Positions 35,807 to 45,682 of a DNA stretch of 64,000 bases are shown here, piece after piece. The notes below the pieces were generated by a model, which saw only the letters and a list, made by a program, of their open reading frames with translations, searched no databases and was not told the origin of the DNA. How positions within the stretch are numbered: the stretch's first letter is position 1; each line of letters opens with the position of its first letter. The translations under genes and the position numbers were made by a program. This DNA is from Citrobacter europaeus (GTDB lineage: Bacteria > Pseudomonadota > Gammaproteobacteria > Enterobacterales > Enterobacteriaceae), in NCBI GenBank assembly GCA_020099315.1, contig CP083650.1, positions 3,038,001 through 3,102,000 on the forward strand. The letters run 5' to 3'.

Positions 35807-37083
35807 TTTTCCCCCTCAATACGCGATAAAACCGACTGCACCATGCTCACCCCGCGTTCGCGCTCACGCGTAACCGCGTCGCCGAGACGTATGCGCAGCT
35901 CAGGTAGCTGTCCGAGAGCATCGGCGACCTTCCCTTCCAGACTACCATCGAGCAGATGGCGAATATCGACGGCCATCTCTGGTAACCCCAACTGTTGCAT
36001 AATCCCTGCCGATTTATGCTCGTAGTTAATGGCGATGGCTGGCGTCATAAAATTCATTGAGATGATGGCAGAGTGCAAGCGAGTCCCCACCGTCAGATCG
36101 CAGGCAGCCAAAATTTTCCCCATTTCCAGATCGTTGAGTTCATCCATCACCACGTGATACCGGGCCGGGTCGTTAACATACTGGCGCAGGTTTAACGCCA
36201 CCATGCGATCATCTTTGTTGTAACTATCAATACCGGTGCAGGTTGACAGTGCAATCACCTGGTAACCTTCATCGAGGATGCGATTCACCACTCCGGCAAA
36301 GGCTTGCTCATAGGCCTGCTGCGTTGTCCCCAGGCGTTTATCAAAAGGAGCCAACTCACGCAACGTTATGGCAACCGTCTTCTGTTTAGCCGCCATTTTT
36401 AACCAATGCTGGACGGCATAACCGGGTTCATAATCCTCATGATGGTTATCTACCAGCCAGGCGGTATCCACCCCGGTTTCGACTTTATCCGTGTTTATTG
36501 CACTGCGCTTCATCAGTTCCAGACTGACGGACTCACGCAAAATCAGCGCATTACAGTGTCCAAATACGTAATTAGCCAGTTGGTTAAACTGCTCATCCTG
36601 GAATGGCCCCACGCTGTGGCCAATCATGTACAGCGGTTTTTTTGCCATAAACGAACACAGGGCATGTTCAAACTGCGGTACGCCATACAGATCAACAAAA
36701 AACGATCCGCCGACCTGGATAATGGCGTCGTAGCGCGACAGCAGACGAACAAAATCGGTAAATCCCTGGGCGATAGCGATATTGCGCAGATTACCGGAAT
36801 CAGTGACGCGCGAGAGCAGTACCTGGTGCTGATAGCGACGACGCAGCACTTTCTTCACGCGCCCCATGACGCCCGCTGCGTTATTGTGCTGCTTCATCTG
36901 CGAATACAGCGGATCGCCCATCACCGGGCGGTTCAGCAACCATGAGGAGCTCACCGGGTAACGGCTCATCACATCCACTTCAGTCTCGGGACGCAAGGCG
37001 GTAATGGCATCCAGCAAACCGCGCAGAATCGCGCTATCCCCACGGTTCCCACAGGTATGGTTGCCTAAAATTAGTAATTTCAT
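35803..37083 (-). CDS. wcaK: Colanic acid pyruvyl transferase WcaK
   Basis: A 426-residue member of the polysaccharide pyruvyl transferase family (GT-B-like fold). LLILGNHTCGNRGDSAILRG is the characteristic N-terminus; VGTRLHSAIISMNFMTPAIAINYEHK near residue 330 is the conserved PEP/phosphate-binding region. It is predicted to place the pyruvate ketal on the terminal galactose. It overlaps wcaL by 4 nt and is separated from wzxC by a 63-nt gap holding a REP-like palindrome. Confidence 0.95.
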   Translation of the reverse strand: MKLLILGNHTCGNRGDSAILRGLLDAITALRPETEVDVMSRYPVSSSWLLNRPVMGDPLYSQMKQHNNAAGVMGRVKKVLRRRYQHQVLLSRVTDSGNLRNIAIAQGFTDFVRLLSRYDAIIQVGGSFFVDLYGVPQFEHALCSFMAKKPLYMIGHSVGPFQDEQFNQLANYVFGHCNALILRESVSLELMKRSAINTDKVETGVDTAWLVDNHHEDYEPGYAVQHWLKMAAKQKTVAITLRELAPFDKRLGTTQQAYEQAFAGVVNRILDEGYQVIALSTCTGIDSYNKDDRMVALNLRQYVNDPARYHVVMDELNDLEMGKILAACDLTVGTRLHSAIISMNFMTPAIAINYEHKSAGIMQQLGLPEMAVDIRHLLDGSLEGKVADALGQLPELRIRLGDAVTRERERGVSMVQSVLSRIEGEK

Positions 37084-37103
37084 TCTGACCTCTTCTAATC
37101 ATT

Positions 37104-37130
37104 GCCGGAGGGCGGCTGTCGCCCTCCGGC
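37104..37130. repeat. REP-like palindrome between wzxC and wcaK
   Basis: An 11-bp perfect GC-rich stem GCCGGAGGGCG / CGCCCTCCGGC with loop GCTGT, resembling extragenic REP units of enterics. There is no T run on either side, so a stability or processing role is more likely than termination. Confidence 0.8.
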
Positions 37131-37146
37131 ATGCAACAAGCACAAT

Positions 37147-38625
37147 TCATCCTGCACGAAGCAAGGTTTTCATTTTTTCACTGCGACAAAGCTGGCGTTT
37201 TATTTCCACCACCAGCGGATGGCGCGACAGCACAATCATCACCGCAAATACCAGCGCACCTGCCACAATCTGCATCCCCAGCAACGCGCCTAATGGCAGG
37301 TGGCTGCGCAGCGTTAAGCCCAGCGCATAGCTCACCACAAGGGTGGGTAAAGAGAGATACAACGGCAACCATAGACTGAGCATGTACTGGCGGTAGCTGG
37401 GGCCAAGAACAGGCTTGATCATCACGAAATAGCTGAGGATCGTGTTAATCACCTGAACCAGCAAAAAGCCCAGCGTCACGCCAATCGCCCCGGCAAGATG
37501 ACCACCGATAAAAATGGCTGGAATAAACAGAAAGGTTTTGAACACATTAAACTTGAAACTGATATCAACCCGCGCTTTCGCCATCAAAAGCGATCCTATT
37601 GGATTCCCCACCGAGCGCAGCAGACCCACGATGCACAGCAGTTGCAAGACGGGAATAATGCCGTTCCACTTCTCGCCAAACACCAAAGGCACTACGTTGT
37701 TCGACACCACCATTAATCCCAGCAGCGCCGGGAAGTTGATAATCCCGACCACCGATAGCAGTTTGTAAAAATTCACCTTTAGCTTTTCACTGTCGTCCTG
37801 GATTTTGGCGAAAGCCGGAAACAGGACGCGGGTAATAATCGGGTTCAGTTTGATCGGGGGGACAACCGCCACGTTCCAGGCCAGATTGAATCCCCCCGCC
37901 ACACCAGCTCCCAACGTTCTGGCTAAAACCAGCGTGGAAAGATTGGTATTGATGTAATTGATGATGCTATCTGCCGTCAGCCATGCGCCAAAACGCAGAT
38001 TCGACGAAACGGATGCCAGCGAAAAATGCAGCCCCGGGCGGTAAATCCGACGGCCAAAATAGCCGAACAGCAGCGTACGTAGCGTACTGTTTACCAGATA
38101 CCCAAGAATGGCGGTCAGCGCGAGCGGCCAGAAATGGGCGCTGACCACGGTAAAGATAAAACCAGCCAGCACCGAACTGGTTTCGATCATGCCGATTTTG
38201 TTAAAGGCCAGCTCTTTTTGCATCAACGCACGAAACTGCTGCCCGTGCGGTATCACTACAAACGCCAGCGATAAGGTTTTGATGAGCGGCGCAAGTTCGG
38301 GGTTATTGAGCACACGGGCAATCGTCTCGCTCAACAGAAACATCGCCACGCATACCGCGATACCCAGCCCAACGTTGAGCCAGTACAGCGTGGTCAGTTC
38401 AAGATAGCCAATTTCTTTACGCTGAATAATTGAGTTGGCGATACCAAAGTCAGACAACGTATCGGCCAGCGCAATGATCACCAGCGACACGGTTAACAAC
38501 CCGAACTGGTGGTTATCAATAATCCGCGCCAGGACGGTCATCTGAATAAGTCCGAGTCCAATAATGATCACCGTGGCAATCGCCGACCACTTAGCGCCGT
38601 TAAGCGTTTTTTCTCGTAAGCTCAT
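37147..38625 (-). CDS. wzxC: Colanic acid flippase WzxC
   Basis: A 492-residue Wzx/MOP-superfamily transporter with about 12 to 14 membrane helices that flips undecaprenyl-linked colanic acid repeat units. The N-terminal MSLREKTLNGAKWSAIATVI matches E. coli WzxC, as do LADTLSDFGIANSIIQRKE and NLSTLVLARTLGAGVAGGFN. The frame is open eight codons further up, but ATG 38625, 1 nt after the wcaJ stop, gives the family length. Confidence 0.96.
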   Translation of the reverse strand: MSLREKTLNGAKWSAIATVIIIGLGLIQMTVLARIIDNHQFGLLTVSLVIIALADTLSDFGIANSIIQRKEIGYLELTTLYWLNVGLGIAVCVAMFLLSETIARVLNNPELAPLIKTLSLAFVVIPHGQQFRALMQKELAFNKIGMIETSSVLAGFIFTVVSAHFWPLALTAILGYLVNSTLRTLLFGYFGRRIYRPGLHFSLASVSSNLRFGAWLTADSIINYINTNLSTLVLARTLGAGVAGGFNLAWNVAVVPPIKLNPIITRVLFPAFAKIQDDSEKLKVNFYKLLSVVGIINFPALLGLMVVSNNVVPLVFGEKWNGIIPVLQLLCIVGLLRSVGNPIGSLLMAKARVDISFKFNVFKTFLFIPAIFIGGHLAGAIGVTLGFLLVQVINTILSYFVMIKPVLGPSYRQYMLSLWLPLYLSLPTLVVSYALGLTLRSHLPLGALLGMQIVAGALVFAVMIVLSRHPLVVEIKRQLCRSEKMKTLLRAG

Positions 38626-38626
38626 G

Positions 38627-40021
38627 TTAGTACGCCGCTTTGTTAACAAAGCCTTTGAATACTGTCAGAAAAACAATTTTGATATCGAACCACACGCTCC
38701 ACTCGCGAATGTATTCGAGGTCAAACTCCACACGTTTTTCCATTTTTTCCAGCGTATCGGTTTCACCACGCCAGCCGTTGATTTGCGCCCAGCCGGTAAT
38801 CCCCGGTTTCACCTTATGGCGTAACATGTACCCCTCAATCAACTGGCGGTACTGCTCGTTATGCGCCACCGCATGCGGACGTGGCCCGACGATAGACATT
38901 CCCCCGGTCAGCACGTTAATAAACTGCGGCAGTTCATCGAGCGACGTCCGGCGCAGGAAATTTCCCACAGGAGTTACGCGCGGATCGTTTTGCGTCGCCT
39001 GCGTCACCACCGCGTCGTTTTCCATCACTTTCATTGAGCGAAACTTCCAGACTTTGATTGGTTTTCCGTCCATGCCATAGCGAGTCTGGCGGAAAATCAC
39101 CGGTCCTTTGGAGGTCAGTTTTACCAGCAGCGCTATGCCACACAGCACCGGGGAAATAAGCAGCAGGATCAGTGAAGCCAGCACGATATCTTCCGCACGC
39201 TTTAACAGGCGATTAATCCCCGAGAGCGGCGTGTCATACAGCGGCACCACCGGAACGCCGTTCATCTCTTCAATCCGTGAATGCAGGATATTGAAGGTAA
39301 AGACATCGGGAATGAGGAGTACCGAACAGGTGGTGTCGGCCAGATCGCGCACCAGTTTTTTTACGCTGGCGCCATCGCTCATCGACATGGCGATATAAAC
39401 GTTATGAATACGCGAGGATTTGGCGTCATCCACCAGTTGCTGCAGATTACCGGCCCAGTCGCGAGAGTTTTTTCCAGGGATGGGGTCGTGATAGACACCC
39501 GCTACTTCAAATCCCAGCCACGGTTCATGGCGAAAACTGTCCAGCAACAGTTGTCCGGCAGGCATGTCGCCAGCCACCGCCACCCGGCGAGTGTTGTAAC
39601 CACGATTACGCAGCCACCCCGCGCCGTAGCGAATAAACGAACGACTCAACACCAGGCCAACGCTAGATAACAGATACCACGCCAACCAGACGGCGAGACG
39701 GTTATCGAAATCGTTATTAAAGGCGATCAGACCTGCGCAAAAAATCAGACTCAACGTCCAGTTTTGCAACAACAGCACCAGCTCAGTTGAAATTTTGACG
39801 CCACGCCAGGAGCGATAAAAATCTGTTATGCCCCCGAGCATCTGAAAAACAACCAGTGTGATCAGCGCCACCAGCAGGTGCATATACAGGAAAGGCAAAC
39901 CGCTTAATTCGCAGACTACCCACAATCCGCCAAACATGATGGTGATATCTGAAAAGCGTTGCACCATCGAAATTAACGACGCATTGGTTTTGGCGCGTTC
40001 GCGCTTTTTTAGATGTGTCAT
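38627..40021 (-). CDS. wcaJ: UDP-glucose:undecaprenyl-phosphate glucose-1-phosphate transferase WcaJ
   Basis: Initiates colanic acid by transferring glucose-1-phosphate to undecaprenyl phosphate. It is 464 residues. N-terminal helices (about 15-140) are followed by a Rossmann-like CoA-binding domain (RRVAVAGDMPAGQLL) and the C-terminal polyprenol phosphotransferase catalytic domain (GPVIFRQTRYGMDGKPIKVWKFRSM, RRTSLDELPQFINVLTGGMS, VGPRPHAV, KPGITGWAQING). It lies 54 nt after cpsG, the gap holding an inverted repeat. Confidence 0.97.
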   Translation of the reverse strand: MTHLKKRERAKTNASLISMVQRFSDITIMFGGLWVVCELSGLPFLYMHLLVALITLVVFQMLGGITDFYRSWRGVKISTELVLLLQNWTLSLIFCAGLIAFNNDFDNRLAVWLAWYLLSSVGLVLSRSFIRYGAGWLRNRGYNTRRVAVAGDMPAGQLLLDSFRHEPWLGFEVAGVYHDPIPGKNSRDWAGNLQQLVDDAKSSRIHNVYIAMSMSDGASVKKLVRDLADTTCSVLLIPDVFTFNILHSRIEEMNGVPVVPLYDTPLSGINRLLKRAEDIVLASLILLLISPVLCGIALLVKLTSKGPVIFRQTRYGMDGKPIKVWKFRSMKVMENDAVVTQATQNDPRVTPVGNFLRRTSLDELPQFINVLTGGMSIVGPRPHAVAHNEQYRQLIEGYMLRHKVKPGITGWAQINGWRGETDTLEKMEKRVEFDLEYIREWSVWFDIKIVFLTVFKGFVNKAAY

Positions 40022-40040
40022 CGTGGTTCCTGTTAGTCAC

Positions 40041-40064
40041 CCTTTGCCCGTAATCGGGCAAAGG
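40041..40064. repeat. Perfect inverted repeat between cpsG and wcaJ
   Basis: A 10-bp perfect stem CCTTTGCCCG / CGGGCAAAGG with loop TAAT lies between the two genes. No T run follows on either strand, so it is not a standard terminator. A hairpin here could pause polymerase or protect the mRNA end. Confidence 0.7.
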
Positions 40065-40075
40065 AAGCACCGGCA

Positions 40076-41446
40076 TTACTGATTCAGTAACGCCAGAAGA
40101 GTGCGCGTTCGCGCTTCCATCAACGGAATATCTCCGCGCGATTCCACGTTCAGACGCACCACCGGTTCAGTATTGGAAGAGCGTAAATTGAAGCGCCAGT
40201 CGACAAACGACATGCTGATACCGTCCGTTCTGTCCACCGTCAACGCCTCACGGGAAAAATGCTGCTCCACGCGCGCAATCGCTGCCGCCGGCTCTGCCAG
40301 CGTACTGTTTATTTCTCCACTCGCCGGATAGGCCACCATCCGGTCGCGGACCAGTTCGCCCAGCGACTGTCCTTTCAGACACAGCAACTCCGCCACCAGC
40401 AGCCACGGGATCATGCCGCTGTCGCAGTAAGCAAAGTCGCGGAAATAGTGATGCGCACTCATTTCACCGCCATAAATGGCATCTTCATGACGCATGCGCT
40501 CTTTGATAAACGCGTGCCCGGTTTTTGACATCACTGGTTTACCGCCTGCCGCCGTCACCACATCCACGGTATTCCAGGACAGGCGCGGGTCGTGGATAAT
40601 TTTCGCCCCCGGGTTCTTCTCCAGAAACGCTTCCGCCAGCAGGCCGACAATGTAGTAGCCCTCAATAAACTGACCTTTTTCATCGAACAGGAAGCAACGA
40701 TCAAAATCCCCATCGAAGGCAATCCCCATATCTGCGCCGTGTTTAATCACCGCATTGCGCGTGTCAGCCCGACATTCCGGCAGCAGAGGATTGGGAATAC
40801 CGTTGGGGAAGTTGCCATCCGGCGTATTGTGGATTTTGATAAATTCGACCGGTGCGCCCAGCGCCTTAAAACGGGCTTCAATGGCGTCAATCACCGGACC
40901 TGCCGTGCCGTTGCCGGAATTGAGCACCAGCTTCATCGGTTTCAGGTTGCCGGGATTGATGTACCCTAACAGGTGGTCGATGTAGGCATCGCGGGTAGTA
41001 ATACGCTGGTAGCGGCCACGTTTTGCCTCATCGACCGGCGGGAAGTCGTTGACTTCCGCCAGGCGCTGCACGTCGCGCAGACCGGTATCACCGCTGATGG
41101 GGCGCGCCCCTTCCCGCACCAGCTTCATGCCGTTGTAATTCAGTGGATTATGGCTGGCGGTCACTTCAATACCGCCGTCAATGCCCAGATGAAAGGTGGC
41201 GAAGTAAATCTCTTCGGTGCCCGACATACCAATATCCAGCACATCCACCCCCGCATCCTGCAGCCCTTTTGCCAGCGCCAGCTTTAGCGTCTCGCTGGTC
41301 AGGCGCACGTCGCCACCCAGAACAATCGTTTTTGGCTTCAGGAACTCGCCGTAAGCGCGGCCAATACGCCACGCAATCTCTTCATTTAGTTCTTCGCCCA
41401 GCCTGCCGCGAATGTCATAGGCTTTGAAACAGGTTAATTTCGTCAT
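40076..41446 (-). CDS. cpsG: Phosphomannomutase CpsG (ManB)
   Basis: Converts mannose-6-phosphate to mannose-1-phosphate for GDP-mannose and GDP-fucose. A 456-residue alpha-D-phosphohexomutase: FKAYDIRGRLGEELNEE at the N-terminus, catalytic phosphoserine in VTASHNPLNYNGMK near residue 98, metal-binding DGDFDRC near 245, and the sugar-binding GGEMSAHHYF near 325. It lies 127 nt after cpsB, with a REP unit in the gap. Confidence 0.97.
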   Translation of the reverse strand: MTKLTCFKAYDIRGRLGEELNEEIAWRIGRAYGEFLKPKTIVLGGDVRLTSETLKLALAKGLQDAGVDVLDIGMSGTEEIYFATFHLGIDGGIEVTASHNPLNYNGMKLVREGARPISGDTGLRDVQRLAEVNDFPPVDEAKRGRYQRITTRDAYIDHLLGYINPGNLKPMKLVLNSGNGTAGPVIDAIEARFKALGAPVEFIKIHNTPDGNFPNGIPNPLLPECRADTRNAVIKHGADMGIAFDGDFDRCFLFDEKGQFIEGYYIVGLLAEAFLEKNPGAKIIHDPRLSWNTVDVVTAAGGKPVMSKTGHAFIKERMRHEDAIYGGEMSAHHYFRDFAYCDSGMIPWLLVAELLCLKGQSLGELVRDRMVAYPASGEINSTLAEPAAAIARVEQHFSREALTVDRTDGISMSFVDWRFNLRSSNTEPVVRLNVESRGDIPLMEARTRTLLALLNQ

Positions 41447-41527
41447 GATTTACCCTTCTTCAGGCAACAGTTAGCCCTCTCCTGACTGGAGATATTTTTC
41501 AAAAAATGACTAACCGTTCGTTTGTAG

Positions 41528-41558
41528 GCCGGATAAGGCGTACACGCCGCCATCCGGC
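41528..41558. repeat. REP element between cpsB and cpsG
   Basis: The arms GCCGGAT and ATCCGGC bracket a GC-rich centre (AAGGCGTACACGCCGCC), flanked by TGTAG and AACG. This is a typical enterobacterial REP unit in a 127-nt gap inside the colanic acid cluster. Confidence 0.88.
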
Positions 41559-41573
41559 AACGAGGATGTTGTG

Positions 41574-43013
41574 TTAAGCGCGCCCGTATCTGTCCGCAAA
41601 CCGCACGACATCATCCTCATCGAGATAAGATCCGGAGCGCACCTCAATCAGATCGAGTGGGATTTTCCCAGGGTTCTCCAGACAATGGGTCGCGCCCAGC
41701 GGAATATAGACAGACTCGTTTTCAGCGAGCAGCTTGATATCATCATTAATCGTCACCTTCGCGGTACCAGCCACCACAACCCAGTGTTCAGCCCGGTGAT
41801 GATGCATCTGCATGGACAATCCCTCACCGGGTTTGACGGTAATTCGCTTCACCTGATAACGGTCTCCGGCATCAATAGAATCGTACTTGCCCCATGGGCG
41901 ATAAACTTCACGGTGAATATGGTGCTCATGACGTCCGTCAGCTTTAATTTGCTCTACCACTTTTTTAACGTCCTGCACCGCGTTGCGATCGGCTATCAGC
42001 ACTGCGTCTTTGGTCTGCACCACCACCAGATCTTTCACCCCGACGGTCGTCACCAGGCCAGATTCGGCATACACATAGCTGTTCTCCGTTTTATGGCTAA
42101 TGACGTCGCCGTGATGCACATTACCTTCAGCGGTATGGGCGCTGATTTCCCACAATGATGACCAGGAGCCAACATCGCTCCAGCCTGCGTTCATTGGCAT
42201 CACCACCGCATCGGCCGTACGTTCCATAACCGCATAGTCCACAGACTCTTCCGGGCAGGCGAGAAACGCCTGTTCATCAACGCGGATAAAATCGAGATCG
42301 GGGTCAACCGTACTCATGGCGTTTTCGCAGGCCTCAAGAATATCGGGACGATATTTTTTCAGTTCTTCCAGATAACGCCCGGCGCGGAATAAAAACATGC
42401 CGCTGTTCCAGTAGTAGTCGCCGCTCGCCACGTAAGCCTGCGCGGTTTCCAGATTGGGCTTTTCAACAAACTGCGCCACTTCAAAAGCCACGGCGTCGGT
42501 ATTCGTCGGTGAAACCTCACCACGACGGATATAGCCGTAGCCGGTCTCCGGCTGGTCTGGCACGATACCAAACGTCACCAGCTTACCCGCACTGGCATAG
42601 GGCATCGCATTACGAACCGCCTCGCGAAATGCCTCTTCGTCAGCAATCATGTGATCGGCTGCCAGTACCAGCAGCAGCGGATCTTCACCCGGACTTTGAC
42701 GTTTTGCCGCCAGCGCGGCCAGCGCTATCGCCGGAGCCGTGTTACGCCCGGCAGGTTCGAGAATAATGTTCTCAGTCAGCTTGTGCAGTTGCCGTAGCTG
42801 TTCCGCTACAATGAAACGGTGTTGTTCATTACAGATAACCACCGGGCTTTCGCACTCCACGCCGTTCAGACGGCAGATCGTTGTCTGCAGCATGGTGAGA
42901 TCGCCTTTCAGACACAGGAACTGCTTTGGATACAGCACGCGGGACAATGGCCATAAACGGCTACCCGAGCCACCGGCCATCACTACCGGAAAGAGTTTGC
43001 TTTGACTCATCAT
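41574..43013 (-). CDS. cpsB: Mannose-1-phosphate guanylyltransferase CpsB (ManC)
   Basis: Makes GDP-mannose from GTP and mannose-1-phosphate. A 479-residue type II enzyme: VVMAGGSGSRLWPLSRVLYPKQF is the nucleotide-binding signature and FVEKPNLETA the conserved active-site strand. A C-terminal cupin region (about 360-479, RPWGKYDSID to IEVRSGSYLDEDD) is isomerase-like, although colanic acid loci rely on ManA. Two ATG codons stand in tandem; 43013 overlaps the wcaI stop as ATGA, and 43010 would give the E. coli length of 478. Confidence 0.96.
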   Translation of the reverse strand: MMSQSKLFPVVMAGGSGSRLWPLSRVLYPKQFLCLKGDLTMLQTTICRLNGVECESPVVICNEQHRFIVAEQLRQLHKLTENIILEPAGRNTAPAIALAALAAKRQSPGEDPLLLVLAADHMIADEEAFREAVRNAMPYASAGKLVTFGIVPDQPETGYGYIRRGEVSPTNTDAVAFEVAQFVEKPNLETAQAYVASGDYYWNSGMFLFRAGRYLEELKKYRPDILEACENAMSTVDPDLDFIRVDEQAFLACPEESVDYAVMERTADAVVMPMNAGWSDVGSWSSLWEISAHTAEGNVHHGDVISHKTENSYVYAESGLVTTVGVKDLVVVQTKDAVLIADRNAVQDVKKVVEQIKADGRHEHHIHREVYRPWGKYDSIDAGDRYQVKRITVKPGEGLSMQMHHHRAEHWVVVAGTAKVTINDDIKLLAENESVYIPLGATHCLENPGKIPLDLIEVRSGSYLDEDDVVRFADRYGRA

Positions 43014-44236
43014 GTACCCCGAATATCAGCAATAAATTGACTCAGCACGTTTTCTTTATCCAGCGTGCGTTCGGCATAATCACGTGCCATCGTGTTCACT
43101 TTTGGCATCATCAGCGCCCGTTGAATACCGCAGGCCAACGCGTTAACCGACTCCGGCTCCACACACACCGCAATGCCAGGATAAGTGTCACAAAGCTGAC
43201 CCAACTCGGTTTCAGGCTCGGCGGTAATGACCGCGTTACCGCCAACGGCGAGGATATTGGTCAGTTTGGAGGGCAGTACGGCATCCGCCGCACCGCGCTT
43301 TTGTACCACCAGATGACAATCCGCCATCTTGAGCAATGCCGGCAGCGCGTCATAAGATTGCAGTGGAAAGAACATCACATTGTTCAGACCGCGTTCGCTG
43401 ACCATACTCTCCAGCCGCGCTTTACCACCGCCCTGCCCGACAATCACAAATAGCCAGGGCTGTTCGCTCAACAGGACAGCCGCGTCAACCACGCTCTCCA
43501 GCCCCTGCTTTTCACCGATATTGCCCGAGTAAAGAACGATCTTTTGGGAGACAGGCAAGCCCAGTTGCTGACGCAACGCCAGGGCATCGGTATCGTTCAC
43601 GTCGCGAAAACGTGTCACTTCCGACCAGTTTGGAAAGAAAATAACTTTGTGCGGCGCAACGCCTTTTTCCATGGCTTTGTGCATCATGGTCCGGGAGATG
43701 GTCGAAATATGGTCCATATTCAACAGTCCACTGCGCTCAAAGGCGCTGGCCAGTTTTGCCACCATACCGCGCTTGCCTGTGCCCGCCATCCCAAGTCCCA
43801 ACATGGCATCGACTTCGTAATCCTGAACGTGCAACAACGTGCGCGCGCCACAAAGTTTTGCCAGCAGACGCATGCCCGGCGTACAAAACAGCGTCGGCAC
43901 CACGCCGATAATGCGGTCCGGCTTCCAGCGACGTTGCGCCAGCAGCGGGAAAAAACTGCTCAGGGCAAAACTGCCCAAATGCAGCAGCCGTTTGAGCGTA
44001 GAGGGTTGCTCAGGCACATACAGCGGACAACGCCAGACAATGGCGTCACCCTCTTCACGACGGTAACGCCAGGATGAATAGCGACCGTTGACCTTCCACT
44101 GCGGATAATAAGGCGGCGCGGTGATCACCCGAACGTCATGCCCCTGTTGCGCCATCCACTGCACCATTTCACCGGTGTATTTGCCGATACCGGTCAACTC
44201 CGGTGAATAGTTGATGCCATACACGAGGATCTTCAT
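43010..44236 (-). CDS. wcaI: Colanic acid fucosyltransferase WcaI
   Basis: A 408-residue GT4 enzyme. MKILVYGINYSPELTGIGKYTGEM is the characteristic N-terminus and YSGNIGEKQGLESVVDA begins the donor domain. The usual GT4 acidic motif is replaced by QKRGAADAVLPSKLTNILAVGGNAVI, as in its homologues. It is thought to add the first fucose to undecaprenyl-PP-glucose. It overlaps gmm and cpsB by 4 nt each. Confidence 0.95.
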   Translation of the reverse strand: MKILVYGINYSPELTGIGKYTGEMVQWMAQQGHDVRVITAPPYYPQWKVNGRYSSWRYRREEGDAIVWRCPLYVPEQPSTLKRLLHLGSFALSSFFPLLAQRRWKPDRIIGVVPTLFCTPGMRLLAKLCGARTLLHVQDYEVDAMLGLGMAGTGKRGMVAKLASAFERSGLLNMDHISTISRTMMHKAMEKGVAPHKVIFFPNWSEVTRFRDVNDTDALALRQQLGLPVSQKIVLYSGNIGEKQGLESVVDAAVLLSEQPWLFVIVGQGGGKARLESMVSERGLNNVMFFPLQSYDALPALLKMADCHLVVQKRGAADAVLPSKLTNILAVGGNAVITAEPETELGQLCDTYPGIAVCVEPESVNALACGIQRALMMPKVNTMARDYAERTLDKENVLSQFIADIRGT

Positions 44237-44712
44237 AGACCGGGTACTCCGGTCTGGGCCGTTTCACAGAAGTAAGCCCGGCTGTTGTCGTGCACGTGGT
44301 CACTGGCCAGAATCTGTGCAGCTGCCAGCCAGCGGTACGCATCATGTTGAACGTCAGGCAGGTGCAGGTCGTTTTCCGACACCCGTAGACGAAATCCCAG
44401 CACGATGTAATGCGTTGAGAAATCCTCCCCGGAAAAGTTGTCGTCATAGAAATGCTGCCAGACACCGTAAAACTCCGCAGCGGACAGCGGTAAACGTAAC
44501 CCCAGCTCAGCTTCAGTAAGCCGCTCAAAGGCCACGCGCAGCGATTCATCTTTTTGCACCCGACCGCCGGGCACGAACCAGTACCCCTGCGCCGGACGAT
44601 TGAGACGTTTACCGAGCAGAAATTCGCCGTCGGCGTTTTCCACGATTAAATCGATGGAAATCAGCGGGGTTGAACGGACAACGGTGGCAAAATCCTCATG
44701 ACGTAAAAACAT
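44233..44712 (-). CDS. gmm: GDP-mannose mannosyl hydrolase Gmm (NudD)
   Basis: A 159-residue Nudix-fold enzyme hydrolysing GDP-mannose to GDP and mannose, balancing GDP-sugar pools. The Nudix-like box is GGRVQKDESLRVAFERLTEAELG; as in other Gmm proteins it deviates from the standard motif. It lies 2 nt after fcl and overlaps wcaI by 4 nt. Confidence 0.95.
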   Translation of the reverse strand: MFLRHEDFATVVRSTPLISIDLIVENADGEFLLGKRLNRPAQGYWFVPGGRVQKDESLRVAFERLTEAELGLRLPLSAAEFYGVWQHFYDDNFSGEDFSTHYIVLGFRLRVSENDLHLPDVQHDAYRWLAAAQILASDHVHDNSRAYFCETAQTGVPGL

Positions 44713-44714
44713 AC

Positions 44715-45680
44715 TTACCCCCGGTAGTGCTGCTGGTTTTCAAGGAACCACTGATATGTACTGGCAAGCCCCGCTTCCAGGGATATCTCGTGATACCAAC
44801 CCAACTGATGCAACCGCGTGACGTCGAGCAATTTGCGCGGCGTGCCGTCCGGTTTGCTGGCGTCGAACACCACTCGCCCCTTGTAACCCACGACCTGCGC
44901 GATGGTCTGGGCCAGTTCACGGATGGTGCAATCAACGCCAGTACCCACGTTGATATGCGACAGCATTGGTTGGGTATATTCCTGCCAGACTTCCTGAGCC
45001 AGCTCCATCACATGAATACTGGCCGCCGCCATGTCGTCGACATGCAGAAATTCGCGCATCGGCGTACCGCTACCCCACACCACCACATCCGACGTATTTT
45101 GCTCGCGAGCTTCATGAAAGCGGCGCAGCAGCGCCGGGATCACATGCGAATTACTCGGATGGAAGTTGTCATGCGGTCCGTACAGATTGGTCGGCATCAC
45201 TGAGCGATAATCCCGGCCATACTGCCGGTTATATGATTCGCACAGCTTGATACCGGCAATTTTGGCAATCGCATACGGCTCATTGGTCGGCTCAAGTTGC
45301 CCCTGCAACAATTCACTCTCAGCGATTGGCTGGGTGGCTTGCTTTGGATAAATACAGGATGACCCGAGGAACAACAGTTTATTCACGTTATGCAAATGCG
45401 CAGCATGAATAATGTTGCTCTCAATTATCATGTTTTCATAAATAAAATCAGCAGGATAAGTATTATTCGCCACAATCCCGCCCACTTTTGCCGCCGCCAG
45501 ATAAACCTGGTCAATGCGTTCAGTGGCAAAGAACGCCTGCACTGCGCTGGCGTCCAGCAGGTTAAGTTGCTCGCGGGTACGCAGCACCAGCTCTATATTA
45601 TTTCGCTGAGACAGTTGTCTGACGATGGCGGCCCCCACCATACCGCGATGGCCCGCCACAAAAATACGTTGTGTCTTCAT
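44715..45680 (-). CDS. fcl: GDP-L-fucose synthase Fcl (WcaG)
   Basis: Epimerase-reductase converting GDP-4-keto-6-deoxy-mannose to GDP-L-fucose with NADPH. A 321-residue SDR protein: VAGHRGMVGAAIVRQL is the cofactor-binding motif, SSCIYP carries the active Ser, and YAIAKIAGIKLCESY the Tyr/Lys pair. It follows gmd by 2 nt, so the two consecutive enzymes are coupled. Confidence 0.97.
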   Translation of the reverse strand: MKTQRIFVAGHRGMVGAAIVRQLSQRNNIELVLRTREQLNLLDASAVQAFFATERIDQVYLAAAKVGGIVANNTYPADFIYENMIIESNIIHAAHLHNVNKLLFLGSSCIYPKQATQPIAESELLQGQLEPTNEPYAIAKIAGIKLCESYNRQYGRDYRSVMPTNLYGPHDNFHPSNSHVIPALLRRFHEAREQNTSDVVVWGSGTPMREFLHVDDMAAASIHVMELAQEVWQEYTQPMLSHINVGTGVDCTIRELAQTIAQVVGYKGRVVFDASKPDGTPRKLLDVTRLHQLGWYHEISLEAGLASTYQWFLENQQHYRG

Positions 45681-45682
45681 CC

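Noticed and set aside
40041..40064. Terminator between cpsG and wcaJ
   Set aside because: The stem is perfect but there is no T run on either strand and both genes belong to one functional cluster.
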